In this document: one piece after another, positions 1 to 6,946 of the stretch
Position numbering within the stretch: position 1 is the first letter of the stretch
Layout: each line of letters starts with the position of its first letter
Source: Lucifugimonas sp038150225
Lineage (GTDB): Bacteria; Chloroflexota; Dehalococcoidia; Lucifugimonadales; Lucifugimonadaceae
Direction of reading: 5' to 3'
DNA length: 51,734 nt
Assembly (NCBI GenBank): GCA_038150225.1
Contig: JAYQWG010000015.1
Location: 1-51,734, forward strand
The notes under the pieces: generated by a model
Told to the model about the DNA's origin: nothing
The model's input: the letters and a program-made list of their open reading frames with translations, nothing else
The model's database searches: none
Position numbers and translations under genes: made by a program

Positions 1-140
1 ACGCACGCCAGTTCCATTTCCATAATCATCGCTGGACTGGAAAGAACCGCGTGCTTATCTTTGCCACTAGGCGAATAAAGGTGATCGCCTTCAACAAGAA
101 GTGTTCGGGAAGCAGTTATTCCTGATTCGAACCGGGGCAT
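1..140 (-). CDS. Partial hot-dog thioesterase (FlK-like), 5' end only
   Basis: An open frame starts at an ATG at position 140 and runs off the left edge of the window, giving 46 codons. The visible part reads GITASRTLLVEGDHLYSP, then AVLSSPAMIMEMELAC. This matches the N-terminal strand and the start of the central helix of small hot-dog thioesterases of the fluoroacetyl-CoA thioesterase (FlK) type, where a T-P or S-P pair precedes a helix rich in M and E. The start lies two bases beyond the fabI stop, so the two are almost certainly co-transcribed and translationally coupled. An acyl-CoA or acyl-ACP hydrolase next to an enoyl-ACP reductase makes sense, but the substrate cannot be told. The catalytic His region lies outside the window. 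Confidence 0.5.
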   Translation of the reverse strand, partial: MPRFESGITASRTLLVEGDHLYSPSGKDKHAVLSSPAMIMEMELAC

Positions 141-142
141 TG

Positions 143-922
143 CTAAAGAGCGATGATTCCATATCCAGCATCAACTGGAATTATTGCTCCGGTGATGCCT
201 GTGGACATGTCACTCAATAAAAACAACGCGGTGTTCGCTACTTCGTTGTGGTTGATATTGCGACCCAGAGGTGCTCGCTCTCGGTGAGCCCTCGTCATCT
301 CTGAAAATCCTGGAATGCTTCGAGCTGCGAGCGTAGGAAGCGGTCCTGCGGAAATAGCGTTGACCCGGATGTTTTGACCACCAAACTCAACCGCGAGTTG
401 TCGCGCCTCGTTTTCGAGCGCGGCTTTCGCAGTTCCCATTATGTTGTAGCCAGGGTATACACGCTGTGAAGCATCGAAAGTCAGTGTGATTACTGATCCG
501 CCGGATTCTCCAAATAGCGGAGCGGCTTTTCCGACCACAGGCATCAATGTGTACGCACTAGTTTCGAGAGCAGTCCTGAATCCTTGCAGGTTTGTGGATG
601 AAAAATCCCCGCCCAAATCGTCGCGTTCCGCATAGGCGATGCAGTGGACCACGAAATCAATCTCGCCCCACTCGGACTTGATCTTGTCGTAAACAGCCTG
701 AACCTGGTCGTCGTCAGTAGCGTCGCATTCAAGCAGCAGTGGGTGACCGAGTTTCGAAGTTACTTTTTCGACTCCACCCTTCAGGCGTTCGTTCAAATAT
801 GTGAAGGCCAGTTCTGCGCCAGCTTCTGCCAGTTTTTCTGAAATAGCCCAGGCGATGCTTCTTTGATTCGCAACACCGAATACGACACCACGCTTACCTG
901 AGAGATCTATTGATACGGCCAT
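143..922 (-). CDS. fabI: Enoyl-[acyl-carrier-protein] reductase (NADH), FabI/InhA type
   Basis: This SDR-fold protein of 259 residues reduces trans-2-enoyl-ACP in the last step of type II fatty acid elongation, in the cytoplasm. The N terminus has the FabI-style dinucleotide loop GVANQRSIAWAI (16-27). The catalytic pair is Y159 and K166, spaced Y-x6-K as in all FabI proteins. The C-terminal half has SAGPLPTLAA, the flexible substrate-loop region. One detail is unusual: the residue ten before the catalytic Tyr is F149 in a TFD motif. E. coli FabI has Tyr146 there, while mycobacterial InhA has Phe149. The spacing to the catalytic Tyr is FabI-like, so this is a FabI with an InhA-like residue. 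A terminator upstream separates it from the enolase-superfamily genes, and the thioesterase fragment follows two bases downstream. Confidence 0.93.
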   Translation of the reverse strand: MAVSIDLSGKRGVVFGVANQRSIAWAISEKLAEAGAELAFTYLNERLKGGVEKVTSKLGHPLLLECDATDDDQVQAVYDKIKSEWGEIDFVVHCIAYAERDDLGGDFSSTNLQGFRTALETSAYTLMPVVGKAAPLFGESGGSVITLTFDASQRVYPGYNIMGTAKAALENEARQLAVEFGGQNIRVNAISAGPLPTLAARSIPGFSEMTRAHRERAPLGRNINHNEVANTALFLLSDMSTGITGAIIPVDAGYGIIAL

Positions 923-992
923 TTCCTGCGGTCTTCCTATTCAACAACATCAATGTGTAGATAACTGTTGCACGACAATTTACCAGTCCACC

Positions 993-1032
993 AAAAAAAT
1001 GAGGCGACCAACAAGCAGTTGATCGCCTCATT
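993..1032 (-). terminator. Rho-independent terminator after the enolase-superfamily pair
   Basis: Read on the minus strand, AATGAGGCGA (1032-1023) and TCGCCTCATT (1007-998) form a perfect 10-bp stem with a 15-nt loop, and seven T follow directly. It lies 20 bp after the stop of the gene at 1052-2074, so it ends the enolase-superfamily operon and makes fabI a separate transcription unit. Confidence 0.9.
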
Positions 1033-1051
1033 GAATCTGCTAATGTCTGGT

Positions 1052-2074
1052 TTACCAGTTGGTGTGTGATCCATCGGCGCGGTGTGGGTGTGGAGCTTCC
1101 CAGAACGCGAATGGTTCAGTGAGTTTGCTCTCGTCAACCTCGACACCAAGTCCGGGCTTATCGGGAACCTTGTATCCATTTCCTTCCAGCAGAACCTGTT
1201 CAGGAAAGATGTCGAAATCAGGGTTTTCCGCCCGTTCCATGTTGACCTCAAGCCACGCAAAGTTTGGAACTGCTGCGCCTAGGTGAACCGAAGCTGCGGT
1301 GCAGATCGGACCAAGCGGGTTGTGAGGCATGAGATCGATATAGTGAGCTTCCGCCCATCCAGCTACCTTCATCGATTCAGTAAATCCACCAACGTTGCAA
1401 ATGTCGACTCGNNNNNNNNNNNNNNNNNNNNNNNNNNNNNNNNNNNNNNNNNNNNNNNNNNNNNNNNNNNNNNNNNNNNNNNNNNNNNNNNNNNNNNNNN
1501 NNNNNNNNNNNCCCATGATCGCCTGGTTACCAAGGGCCTCACGTGCTTTGATCAACCACTCGGCAGAGTTTGCGATCGACTCACGAGGCTCAAATAGCCC
1601 GCCTGACTGAATGTCCATGTTGTCGTACGACAATCGGAATGCGTTGATTCCCCGAGCCATGAACTCTTTTGCCTGCTCGATCATCTCTGGTCCGTAAGGA
1701 CCCGAAGTTGTGGCGAAAACCGGAACAGTGTGTCGATGCTTGCCACCGAGCAACTCGTACACAGGAACGCCAATCTTCTTTCCGACGATGTCGTGAAGGG
1801 CAAGGTCGATTGCAGATATGGCAGCAGTGAGAGTTCGACCACCTTCGAAGTACTGGCTGCGGTACATCTCTTGCCAGAGCCCACCGCGCCTCATGGGATC
1901 GCGACCAATCAGGAACTCTCGATAGTGCTCAATGATTCCCTTGACCCCGAGTTCTCGACCGGAGAATCCAGATTCTCCCCAACCGTAGATACCTTCGTCG
2001 GTTTCGATTTTTACGAGCATCTGGTTTCGACGACCGACCCAGACAGCAAAAGGTTTTACATCAGTAATTTTCAT
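1052..2074 (-). CDS. Enolase-superfamily (mandelate racemase/galactonate dehydratase-like) protein, interrupted by an assembly gap
   Basis: This protein belongs to the mandelate racemase/muconate lactonizing enzyme family, whose members remove a proton alpha to a carboxylate using a Mg2+ site, usually to dehydrate or epimerise sugar acids. It is a close paralog of the gene just upstream: both begin M(K/R)ITDVKP, share WGESG and YFEGGRTLTAAISAID, and end in DGSHTNW. The 100-N gap takes out the middle of the barrel, where the paralog carries its metal ligands (YDFHHR, FLEEP, IGEEF). The C-terminal MPHNPLGP with the catalytic-type His is present. The frame is kept across the gap only by chance: the paralog has about 74 residues where the gap gives 33, so the true gap is probably near 223 nt and the true protein about 380 residues. 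The substrate is unknown. Confidence 0.85.
   Translation of the reverse strand: MKITDVKPFAVWVGRRNQMLVKIETDEGIYGWGESGFSGRELGVKGIIEHYREFLIGRDPMRRGGLWQEMYRSQYFEGGRTLTAAISAIDLALHDIVGKKIGVPVYELLGGKHRHTVPVFATTSGPYGPEMIEQAKEFMARGINAFRLSYDNMDIQSGGLFEPRESIANSAEWLIKAREALGNQAIMXXXXXXXXXXXXXXXXXXXXXXXXXXXXXXXXXXRVDICNVGGFTESMKVAGWAEAHYIDLMPHNPLGPICTAASVHLGAAVPNFAWLEVNMERAENPDFDIFPEQVLLEGNGYKVPDKPGLGVEVDESKLTEPFAFWEAPHPHRADGSHTNW
1412..1511. other. Assembly gap (100 N)
   Basis: A run of exactly 100 N, the usual placeholder length, falls inside the enolase-superfamily gene at 1052-2074. Comparison with the tandem paralog suggests about 223 nt are really missing. Near-identical paralogous sequence is a likely reason why the assembly broke here. 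Confidence 0.99.
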
Positions 2075-2105
2075 TGTTTTGTTCCGTTTCGATGGAGTCG
2101 ATTAT

Positions 2106-3257
2106 CTACCAGTTGGTGTGTGATCCGTCGTTTCGCTTCAGGTGAGGCATTTCTGAATACCTGAACGGCTCGGTCAAGGCAGCTTCGTCCACCTCAACTC
2201 CAAGTCCAGGTTTGTCCAGAACTGTCACTCGCCCAGGTGATACCTCAGGCTGGATCGGGAACACTTCTTTGCTGTAGAAGCCGTTGTCTTCACCAGCCGA
2301 CTCACGAATTTCTAACCATGAGAAATTCGCTGTCGCCATAGCCATGTGAGAAGTTGCGGCAACACAAATTGGTCCCAACGGGTTGTGCGGCATCATGTCG
2401 ATGTAATGTGCTTCTGCCCAGCCGACAACTTTCATCGCTTCGGTAATTCCACCAACGTTACAAATGTCGACTCGTGCGTACTGTGCAAGTCCGCGTTCGA
2501 TGTAAGGGAGGAACTGCCACTTCGAAGCGAACTCCTCACCGATGGCGAACGGCATGTTCGTCATCGTACGAAGAGATTCGTATGCCTCTGGTGTTTCATC
2601 TCGGATTGGTTCTTCGAGGAAGTCCAGGGTGTGGGCTGGCATCATCTGACAGAACGAAGCGGTTTCGGCGACCGACAGCCTGTGATGGAAGTCGTAACCG
2701 ATAACGGGTCGGATGCCCAGCTTTTCGCGGGCTTTAATCAAACCCTCAGCCGAGTTGGCGATTGCCTCACGCGGCTCGTAAATACCGTCTTTTTCCGGCT
2801 CGTATGAACGGTGCAGGCGGAAACAGTCGAATCCCTCGGCGATCATTCGCTCTGCGACGTCGATCATTTCTTCAGGAGTGCTACCCCCGCCCGTTGCAAA
2901 CGTTGGAACCCAATCGCGTTGGCGCCCACCCAGGAGTTCATAAACCGGGACTCCCAGTTTCTTACCAACAATGTCGTAAAGCGCGATGTCTATGGCGGAA
3001 ATTGCTGCAGTTAGGGTTCGACCACCTTCGAAGTACTGGCTACGATACATTTCTTGCCAGAGTGCCCCGCGCTGCATGGGATCTCTGCCAACCAGGAACT
3101 CTCGATAGTGCTCGACAATCCCTTTGACACCGATTTCTCTACTTGAAAGGCCGGATTCACCCCAGCCGTATATACCTTCGTCGGTCTCAACTTTGACCAG
3201 CATTTGGTTTCGTGTGCCGACCCATACCGGGTACGGTTTCACATCGGTGATTCGCAT
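2106..3257 (-). CDS. Enolase-superfamily dehydratase/racemase (mandelate racemase family)
   Basis: A complete 383-residue member of the mandelate racemase/D-galactonate dehydratase branch of the enolase superfamily. The N-terminal capping domain (1-120) is followed by the catalytic barrel. Candidate metal ligands are D189 (in GYDFHHR), the Glu pair of FLEEP (215-216) and the Glu pair of IGEEF (241-242). H191 and H291 (in MPHNPLGP) match the acid/base histidines of galactonate dehydratase. It is the first gene of a two-gene operon, 31 bp upstream of its paralog and ended by the terminator at 993-1032. The start lies only 3 bp from the ATG of divergent clpS, so its promoter must sit inside the clpS reading frame. 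A sugar-acid dehydratase role is likely, but the exact substrate cannot be read from sequence. Confidence 0.9.
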   Translation of the reverse strand: MRITDVKPYPVWVGTRNQMLVKVETDEGIYGWGESGLSSREIGVKGIVEHYREFLVGRDPMQRGALWQEMYRSQYFEGGRTLTAAISAIDIALYDIVGKKLGVPVYELLGGRQRDWVPTFATGGGSTPEEMIDVAERMIAEGFDCFRLHRSYEPEKDGIYEPREAIANSAEGLIKAREKLGIRPVIGYDFHHRLSVAETASFCQMMPAHTLDFLEEPIRDETPEAYESLRTMTNMPFAIGEEFASKWQFLPYIERGLAQYARVDICNVGGITEAMKVVGWAEAHYIDMMPHNPLGPICVAATSHMAMATANFSWLEIRESAGEDNGFYSKEVFPIQPEVSPGRVTVLDKPGLGVEVDEAALTEPFRYSEMPHLKRNDGSHTNW

Positions 3258-3260
3258 CTA

Positions 3261-3680
3261 ATGGTGTCCTTAATAACCCTTCAACAACCGGAGTTTCCAA
3301 ATCTGCGCACCAGACTGTATTCGATAGCACTGGGTGTCAATAGAACATCGTGTTCGATTACCGGTGACTCAAGCAACTCCGCCGATACGAGCAATCCTGT
3401 TCGGTCAACACCTGCTGAGGTAGAGGAAACTAGCGGCGGAAGATCGGATAGGTGGGCGGTCGTCTTGATCAACGACAACTACCATTCGGTCGACTTCGTG
3501 ATTTGGGCGTTGAAGAAAATAATTCCTGGAATGACCGATGCTGATGCGGTGTTGATAACCATGGAAACCCACAACACTGGAAAAGGCGTCGCGACAGTGT
3601 GTGGTCGGACTCAAGCTGAAGAGTACCGAGATAAATTCAGAGTTCTCCAGCTTGGGTGTGAAGTCGAACCTGGTTGGTAA
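3261..3680 (+). CDS. clpS: ATP-dependent Clp protease adaptor protein ClpS
   Basis: ClpS binds the N-terminal domain of ClpA/ClpC and hands over N-degron substrates to the Clp protease. The ClpS fold occupies the C-terminal half: WAVVLINDNY (65-74) carries the N-D-N segment matching the substrate-pocket Asn-Asp of E. coli ClpS, and METHNTGKG (101-109) carries the conserved His that lines the N-degron pocket. With the ATG at 3261 the protein is 139 residues, with a poorly conserved 60-residue N-terminal extension rich in S, T and N. A longer frame reaches back to 3204 but overlaps the enolase-superfamily gene. No alternative ATG, GTG or TTG lies between 3264 and the domain, so 3261 is the only ordinary start even though the opposite-strand promoter overlaps it. 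No clpA or clpC is nearby. Confidence 0.85.
   Translation: MVSLITLQQPEFPNLRTRLYSIALGVNRTSCSITGDSSNSADTSNPVRSTPAEVEETSGGRSDRWAVVLINDNYHSVDFVIWALKKIIPGMTDADAVLITMETHNTGKGVATVCGRTQAEEYRDKFRVLQLGCEVEPGW
3314..3340 (-). promoter_or_regulatory. Candidate sigma-70-type promoter for the enolase-superfamily operon
   Basis: On the minus strand TTGACA (3340-3335) is followed after 15 bp by TACAGT (3319-3314). The -35 box is perfect, the -10 fits 4 of 6 and the spacer is slightly short. It would start transcription about 50 nt upstream of the gene at 2106-3257. It lies inside the N-terminal extension of clpS on the other strand. Confidence 0.35.
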
Positions 3681-4017
3681 AGAACTTCATTTCGGCCCAA
3701 TAACCACTGCGCGTACTCCTGATATCACTGGCTCACCGAGCCTGACGGAAAATTAATCGTTTGGTATGGACTCGGTGAAGACCCTTCTGAGTGCGCGTAT
3801 CGAGTGTCGGATTGCGTCCCTTGCGGGCCGCGTGCAGTCCCACAAATAGCATGAACCCATCGGTGCGAGCCACCGAATACACACGGCTCAGTCACGCTAA
3901 ATTTGCGGTGATATTCATGGATTAACGGCAGCGCAACAAACGTGTGTCGGAAATATCAACAAGGCTTATGCGCCCGGCATGCAAACGCCAATCAGGGTCT
4001 GAGGAGACCACAAATCC
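3681..4017 (+). other. Intergenic region upstream of the archaellin-like gene
   Basis: 337 bp without a convincing gene. No clear terminator follows clpS. The last 20 bases hold a good Shine-Dalgarno (GAGGAG at about 3999-4004) for the gene at 4018. A 27-codon ATG frame around 3764-3847 lacks a ribosome binding site and was not called. I see no known riboswitch. Confidence 0.5.
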
Positions 4018-4722
4018 ATGTTCGCAGGTAAACAAGAAATGAAGCAGCGTGGGATAACGGGACTGGAAACGGCAATCATTCTTATTGCCTTTGTGGTCGT
4101 TGCATCCGTATTTGCATTTACAGTTCTCTCGACCGGTGTATTTGCGTCTGAACGATCAAAGGAAACGATCTTCGCCGGTATTCAGGAAACAAAGTCGTCA
4201 TTAGAACCCCGCGGTTCGATCATTGCCTACAAGGCTGACCGTGGCGGTACCGACACGATCTACAAGGTCACATTCGTAGTTTCTAACGCAGTTGGTGGCG
4301 AAGCAGTTGACCTCACACCTCCATACACCGCTGACGATTCGGGTAACGACCCTGACATTTCTAGTGGTGCAGAGTCGAAGACGGTTGTTCAGTACTCTGA
4401 CACCAACCAGTTCTTGAACGATGTTCCTTGGACTGTTAGCTGGGTCGGTAGCAACAACGGCGACAACCTCCTCGAAGAGGGTGAAAAGGCTGAAATTTCA
4501 GTGTGGCTGCTTGTTCGAGACACCACCGGAGCAATCTCATCCAGCTCAGCAACTGCCTATTGGACAACCGATGCCGACGGTCGGAACGGAATTCTCTCGA
4601 CCGGCACGATTCTCGACAAGAACGACAAGTTCTCGATCACTCTCAGCCCACCAGACGGTGCAGTGGTGGTCTTCGAGAAGTCATTGCCGCCTAGACTTGA
4701 TGCTGTAATGGACCTCAAGTAG
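4018..4722 (+). CDS. Archaellin (archaeal flagellin)-like protein with class III signal peptide
   Basis: A 234-residue protein with a short basic leader ending in KQRG (9-12), followed by ITGLETAIILIAFVVVAS. This is the class III (type IV pilin-like) signal seen in archaellins: the prepilin peptidase would cut after G12, leaving Gly at +3 and Glu at +5, then one hydrophobic helix (about 19-41). After it come ST(G)VF and an all-beta domain rich in D, S, T and G, as in archaellin outer domains. Archaellins polymerise into the archaellum filament and are archaeal; archaella have also been reported in some Chloroflexota. A strong GAGGAG ribosome site precedes the start, and a strong terminator follows, so it is a single-gene unit. 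None of the partners ArlB/G/H/I/J, nor a prepilin peptidase, is in the window. A pilin-like surface fibre is the alternative. Confidence 0.75.
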   Translation: MFAGKQEMKQRGITGLETAIILIAFVVVASVFAFTVLSTGVFASERSKETIFAGIQETKSSLEPRGSIIAYKADRGGTDTIYKVTFVVSNAVGGEAVDLTPPYTADDSGNDPDISSGAESKTVVQYSDTNQFLNDVPWTVSWVGSNNGDNLLEEGEKAEISVWLLVRDTTGAISSSSATAYWTTDADGRNGILSTGTILDKNDKFSITLSPPDGAVVVFEKSLPPRLDAVMDLK

Positions 4723-4745
4723 TTGATATTGCGGATTTAGAGCCA

Positions 4746-4772
4746 CGGTCACAGATGCCCCTCTTGTGACCG
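4746..4772 (+). other. Hairpin in the archaellin 3' untranslated region
   Basis: CGGTCACA (4746-4753) pairs perfectly with TGTGACCG (4765-4772) across an 11-nt loop. It lies between the stop codon and the terminator at 4799, so the transcript would end in two successive hairpins, which could stabilise an abundant structural-protein mRNA. Confidence 0.5.
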
Positions 4773-4798
4773 AAGCCCCGGTTTCTGAATCTAATTGA

Positions 4799-4840
4799 AA
4801 CGGTCGCTCCTGACCTACCCCCTGGAGCGACCGTTTTTTT
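4799..4840 (+). terminator. Rho-independent terminator of the archaellin-like gene
   Basis: AACGGTCGCTCC (4799-4810) and GGAGCGACCGTT (4824-4835) form a perfect 12-bp stem with a 13-nt loop, ending in seven T. It is one of the strongest terminators in the window. Confidence 0.93.
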
Positions 4841-4849
4841 GTTAACAAC

Positions 4850-4878
4850 AAAGGCGAGATGAATTTCATCTCGCCTTT
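4850..4878 (-). terminator. Terminator hairpin of the RRM protein gene
   Basis: A near-perfect 29-bp palindrome with arms AAAGGCGAGATGAA and TTCATCTCGCCTTT around one base. On the minus strand it is followed by GTTGTTAAC and then more T, so it most likely ends the convergent RNA-binding protein gene. Together with the terminator at 4799-4840 it forms a convergent pair. Confidence 0.8.
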
Positions 4879-4918
4879 GATATTTCAGTGAGTCAATAGA
4901 TACTCGCCTGAGAGTCGC

Positions 4919-5233
4919 TTACCAGCGCTCTCGGCGTCCACCGCCACCGCCGCCGCGGTATCCACCACCGCCACCGCCTCTGGGAGACTGGTCACGCGCT
5001 TCATTCACGACGATAGGTCGTCCATCCAACTCAGAGCCGTTCATTTCGGCGACTGCCTGTGCTGAAGAACCTTCGTCAGTGAAAGTGACGAAACCAAATC
5101 CTCGAGACCGTCCGGTCTCTCGGTCGTTGACTACCTGTGCCTCTTCAATTTCACCAAACTTTTCGAAGGCGGCACGCAGACCCGCTGAGTCTGTTGCCCA
5201 TGCCAGGCTGCCAACAAATAACTTTTTACCCAA
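4919..5233 (-). CDS. RRM-domain glycine-rich RNA-binding protein
   Basis: A 104-residue protein with a single RNA recognition motif and a glycine/arginine-rich tail. RNP2 is LFVGSL (5-10) and RNP1 is RGFGFVTF (44-51), with the aromatic residues that stack on RNA in place. The tail from about residue 84 is made of GGGGGGYRGGGGGG and basic residues, as in the small cyanobacterial and bacterial Rbp proteins and plant GRPs. Such proteins bind single-stranded RNA and often rise in the cold. The gene stands alone, with a good terminator downstream and a long (over 200-nt) untranslated upstream stretch. Its target RNAs cannot be inferred. Confidence 0.92.
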   Translation of the reverse strand: MGKKLFVGSLAWATDSAGLRAAFEKFGEIEEAQVVNDRETGRSRGFGFVTFTDEGSSAQAVAEMNGSELDGRPIVVNEARDQSPRGGGGGGYRGGGGGGRRERW

Positions 5234-5732
5234 TGTTCAAGCCTCGTTCACAGAAATCCAAATGCCCGCTCAAAAGATCTTCGAGCCAGTCAGTTCCGCG
5301 CCACGCGGTCATCGTCCTGTGATTCCATTTTTGGTCTCCGTGATCAGGCAAAACCTACCAAGCCCAGTGGGCGACAATAGTCCTAATTCAGGAAACACGA
5401 CGACAAGAATAAACACACTTCAACCGAAAATGTTGCATTATTCCCGTTCAACATCGAAATTCGACGGGGAAAAAAAGTGAAAACTCTGGTTAGTGACTCA
5501 AAAGTAAGCGTAAATTCCAGTATGTAATGCAGACTATTCATCGATTTGAGGCGTATTTCCGGAATCACAAAAAGTTGAACGGCTACCGTGTGGTCGGCTC
5601 AATACTTGCAAGTCGCGCCAACGCTGATTAGTGTTCTCACGTCGAAAAATTAGTTGATGAAAATTCGGGCATCACAGGTCTGGTTCGAGTCCTGAACAAT
5701 GTTCGAACGTTTGAACAGATAGGTAATAACAA
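5234..5732. other. Divergent intergenic region between the RRM gene and the RraA-family gene
   Basis: 499 bp without a gene that I can support. It is A/T-richer than its surroundings around 5400-5580. It must hold the promoter of the RRM gene (minus) and of the RraA-family gene (plus). A 34-codon ATG frame at 5527-5631 has no ribosome site and was rejected. The only clear sequence symmetry is the inverted repeat at 5700-5717. Confidence 0.5.
5700..5717 (+). promoter_or_regulatory. Imperfect palindrome upstream of the RraA-family gene
   Basis: TGTTCGAACGTTTGAACA is an 18-bp inverted repeat with one mismatched pair (TGTTCGAAC against TGTTCAAAC), ending 15 bp before the start codon. The position suits a repressor operator or a translation-blocking hairpin. 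The regulator is unknown. Confidence 0.35.
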
Positions 5733-6479
5733 ATGCAAGATCCAAAAGACATTCAGGACATTAAACGTCCGTCGAAGGAGCTCATCGATCTGTTGTACGA
5801 ACACGTAAGTTCTGCAACTGCCGCCGGTGACCTGAACAAGTTAGGCGTTTCAAACGCATTCATTGACGGACCGAAGCCTTACACACCAGGAACCAAGATC
5901 GTTGGTCCCGCAATTACGCTTCAGTTCATGCCTAAGCGTGACGACGTATACGGCGATGGTGAGTACGTAGAGCCTGAAACTCAGCTTCACCGACACGCTC
6001 TTTACCTCACACAGCCTGGGGACGTGGTCGTCGTTGACGCTCGTGGCAGCATGAACTCAGGTGTGTTCGGCAACATGATGCTGACCTACTTCAAGGGGGC
6101 TGGCGGTATTGGAACCGTCATTGACGGCTGCATTCGTGACTACCCGGAACGACCCGACGGATTGGGCTTGTGGCTAAAAGGCGTAACTCCAAACTTCCAC
6201 ACCCAGACCGAAATCTTCCCTTATGCAGTGAACGTTCCAGTTGCCGTATCGGGAACATATGTAGCTCCCGGCGACATCATCATTGCTGACGACGACGGAG
6301 CGGTTGTGGTTCCAATTCATCTTGCAGAAGAACTCGCTGAGCGAGGACAGGAGCACGCTGAGTGGGAAGAATTCAGCCGAGATAAGCTTGAACAGGGCGG
6401 TGACCTTCGCAGGTACTACCCACTCAGTGACGAAGCTCGACCTGAATACGAAGAGTGGAAGAAGAAGCACGGAAAATAA
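5733..6479 (+). CDS. RraA-family protein (4-hydroxy-4-methyl-2-oxoglutarate aldolase/DMK methyltransferase-like)
   Basis: A 248-residue RraA-like protein. The family includes the RNase E inhibitor RraA and class II aldolases that cleave 4-hydroxy-4-methyl-2-oxoglutarate or oxaloacetate. The signature GTVIDGCIRD (127-136) carries the Arg135-Asp136 pair that binds substrate and divalent metal in the aldolases. VVVDARGSMNSGVFG (100-113) and the C-terminal IIADDDGAVVVP complete the family pattern. The extra C-terminal helical tail (about 200-248, rich in E, K and R) is typical of the aldolase-like forms. It is a single-gene unit ended by the terminator at 6509. Among so many sugar-acid and keto-acid enzymes, an aldolase role is more likely than RNase E control, but the substrate is open. 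Confidence 0.85.
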   Translation: MQDPKDIQDIKRPSKELIDLLYEHVSSATAAGDLNKLGVSNAFIDGPKPYTPGTKIVGPAITLQFMPKRDDVYGDGEYVEPETQLHRHALYLTQPGDVVVVDARGSMNSGVFGNMMLTYFKGAGGIGTVIDGCIRDYPERPDGLGLWLKGVTPNFHTQTEIFPYAVNVPVAVSGTYVAPGDIIIADDDGAVVVPIHLAEELAERGQEHAEWEEFSRDKLEQGGDLRRYYPLSDEARPEYEEWKKKHGK

Positions 6480-6508
6480 ACCGGCTTCGTAGCAAGCACA
6501 ATAAAAAG

Positions 6509-6543
6509 AGCCCCGGTCGTACTCCGACCGGGGCTTTCTTTTT
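6509..6543 (+). terminator. Rho-independent terminator of the RraA-family gene
   Basis: AGCCCCGGTCG (6509-6519) and CGACCGGGGCT (6525-6535) form a perfect 11-bp stem around a 5-nt loop, followed by TTCTTTTT. Confidence 0.93.
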
Positions 6544-6548
6544 CCTGA

Positions 6549-6624
6549 TGGTACCCCTGGCGTGAATCGAACACGCGACACGCGGTTTAGGAAACCGCTG
6601 CTCTATCCACTGAGCTACAGGGGC
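6549..6624 (-). tRNA. tRNA-Arg (anticodon CCT)
   Basis: A complete 76-nt cloverleaf on the minus strand. The acceptor arm GCCCCTG pairs with CAGGGGT (G-T at the first pair). The D arm is GCTC-AGTGGATA-GAGC. The anticodon stem GCGGT/ACCGC encloses TTCCTAA, giving CCT for Arg AGG codons. The T arm is GCGTG-TTCGATT-CACGC. The discriminator A and the CCA end are encoded. Confidence 0.97.
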
Positions 6625-6699
6625 ATAACTTCATTGTAGGCAGCGATACGGTTTGCGGGCATACTTCTCACTGGAAAATCTCTCTATCTCCAGTTCAAA

Positions 6700-6715
6700 T
6701 GTGAAGGATTTCACA
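6700..6715 (+). promoter_or_regulatory. CRP/FNR-type operator, copy 1
   Basis: TGTGA-AGGATT-TCACA fits the TGTGA-N6-TCACA consensus of CRP-family regulators exactly, within a longer perfect palindrome ATGTGA...TCACAT. Its centre is 19 bp from that of copy 2. Confidence 0.6.
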
Positions 6716-6718
6716 TAT

Positions 6719-6734
6719 TGTGATTTTCTTCACA
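6719..6734 (+). promoter_or_regulatory. CRP/FNR-type operator, copy 2
   Basis: TGTGA-TTTTCT-TCACA is a second exact TGTGA-N6-TCACA match, inside the perfect palindrome ATTGTGA...TCACAAT. Two exact sites in 35 bp of intergenic DNA are unlikely by chance. A possible -10 box TAATAT at 6777-6782 would place this site about 62 bp upstream of a start near 6788, a usual activator position. Confidence 0.6.
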
Positions 6735-6846
6735 ATACCCTCATGCGTTTTCATACCCTTCGGGATCAGCGTTACCTAATATCTAAGTGACGAAGAATTT
6801 AGCCCTGAATTTACAGACCGGGGGTTGAAAAATTATCTACAGAGCA

Positions 6847-6946
6847 NNNNNNNNNNNNNNNNNNNNNNNNNNNNNNNNNNNNNNNNNNNNNNNNNNNNNN
6901 NNNNNNNNNNNNNNNNNNNNNNNNNNNNNNNNNNNNNNNNNNNNNN
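6847..6946. other. Assembly gap (100 N)
   Basis: A run of exactly 100 N. The right edge enters directly into structured repeat copy A. The left edge ends in CTACAGAGCA, whose first nine bases recur, reversed and complemented, at the left edge of the gap at 31738. The gap probably hides further repeat copies. Confidence 0.99.

Noticed and set aside
3764..3847. 27-codon frame between clpS and the archaellin-like gene
   Set aside because: It is short and has no ribosome site; most likely chance.
5527..5631. 34-codon frame upstream of the RraA-family gene
   Set aside because: No ribosome site and no coding character; the region is A/T-rich promoter DNA.
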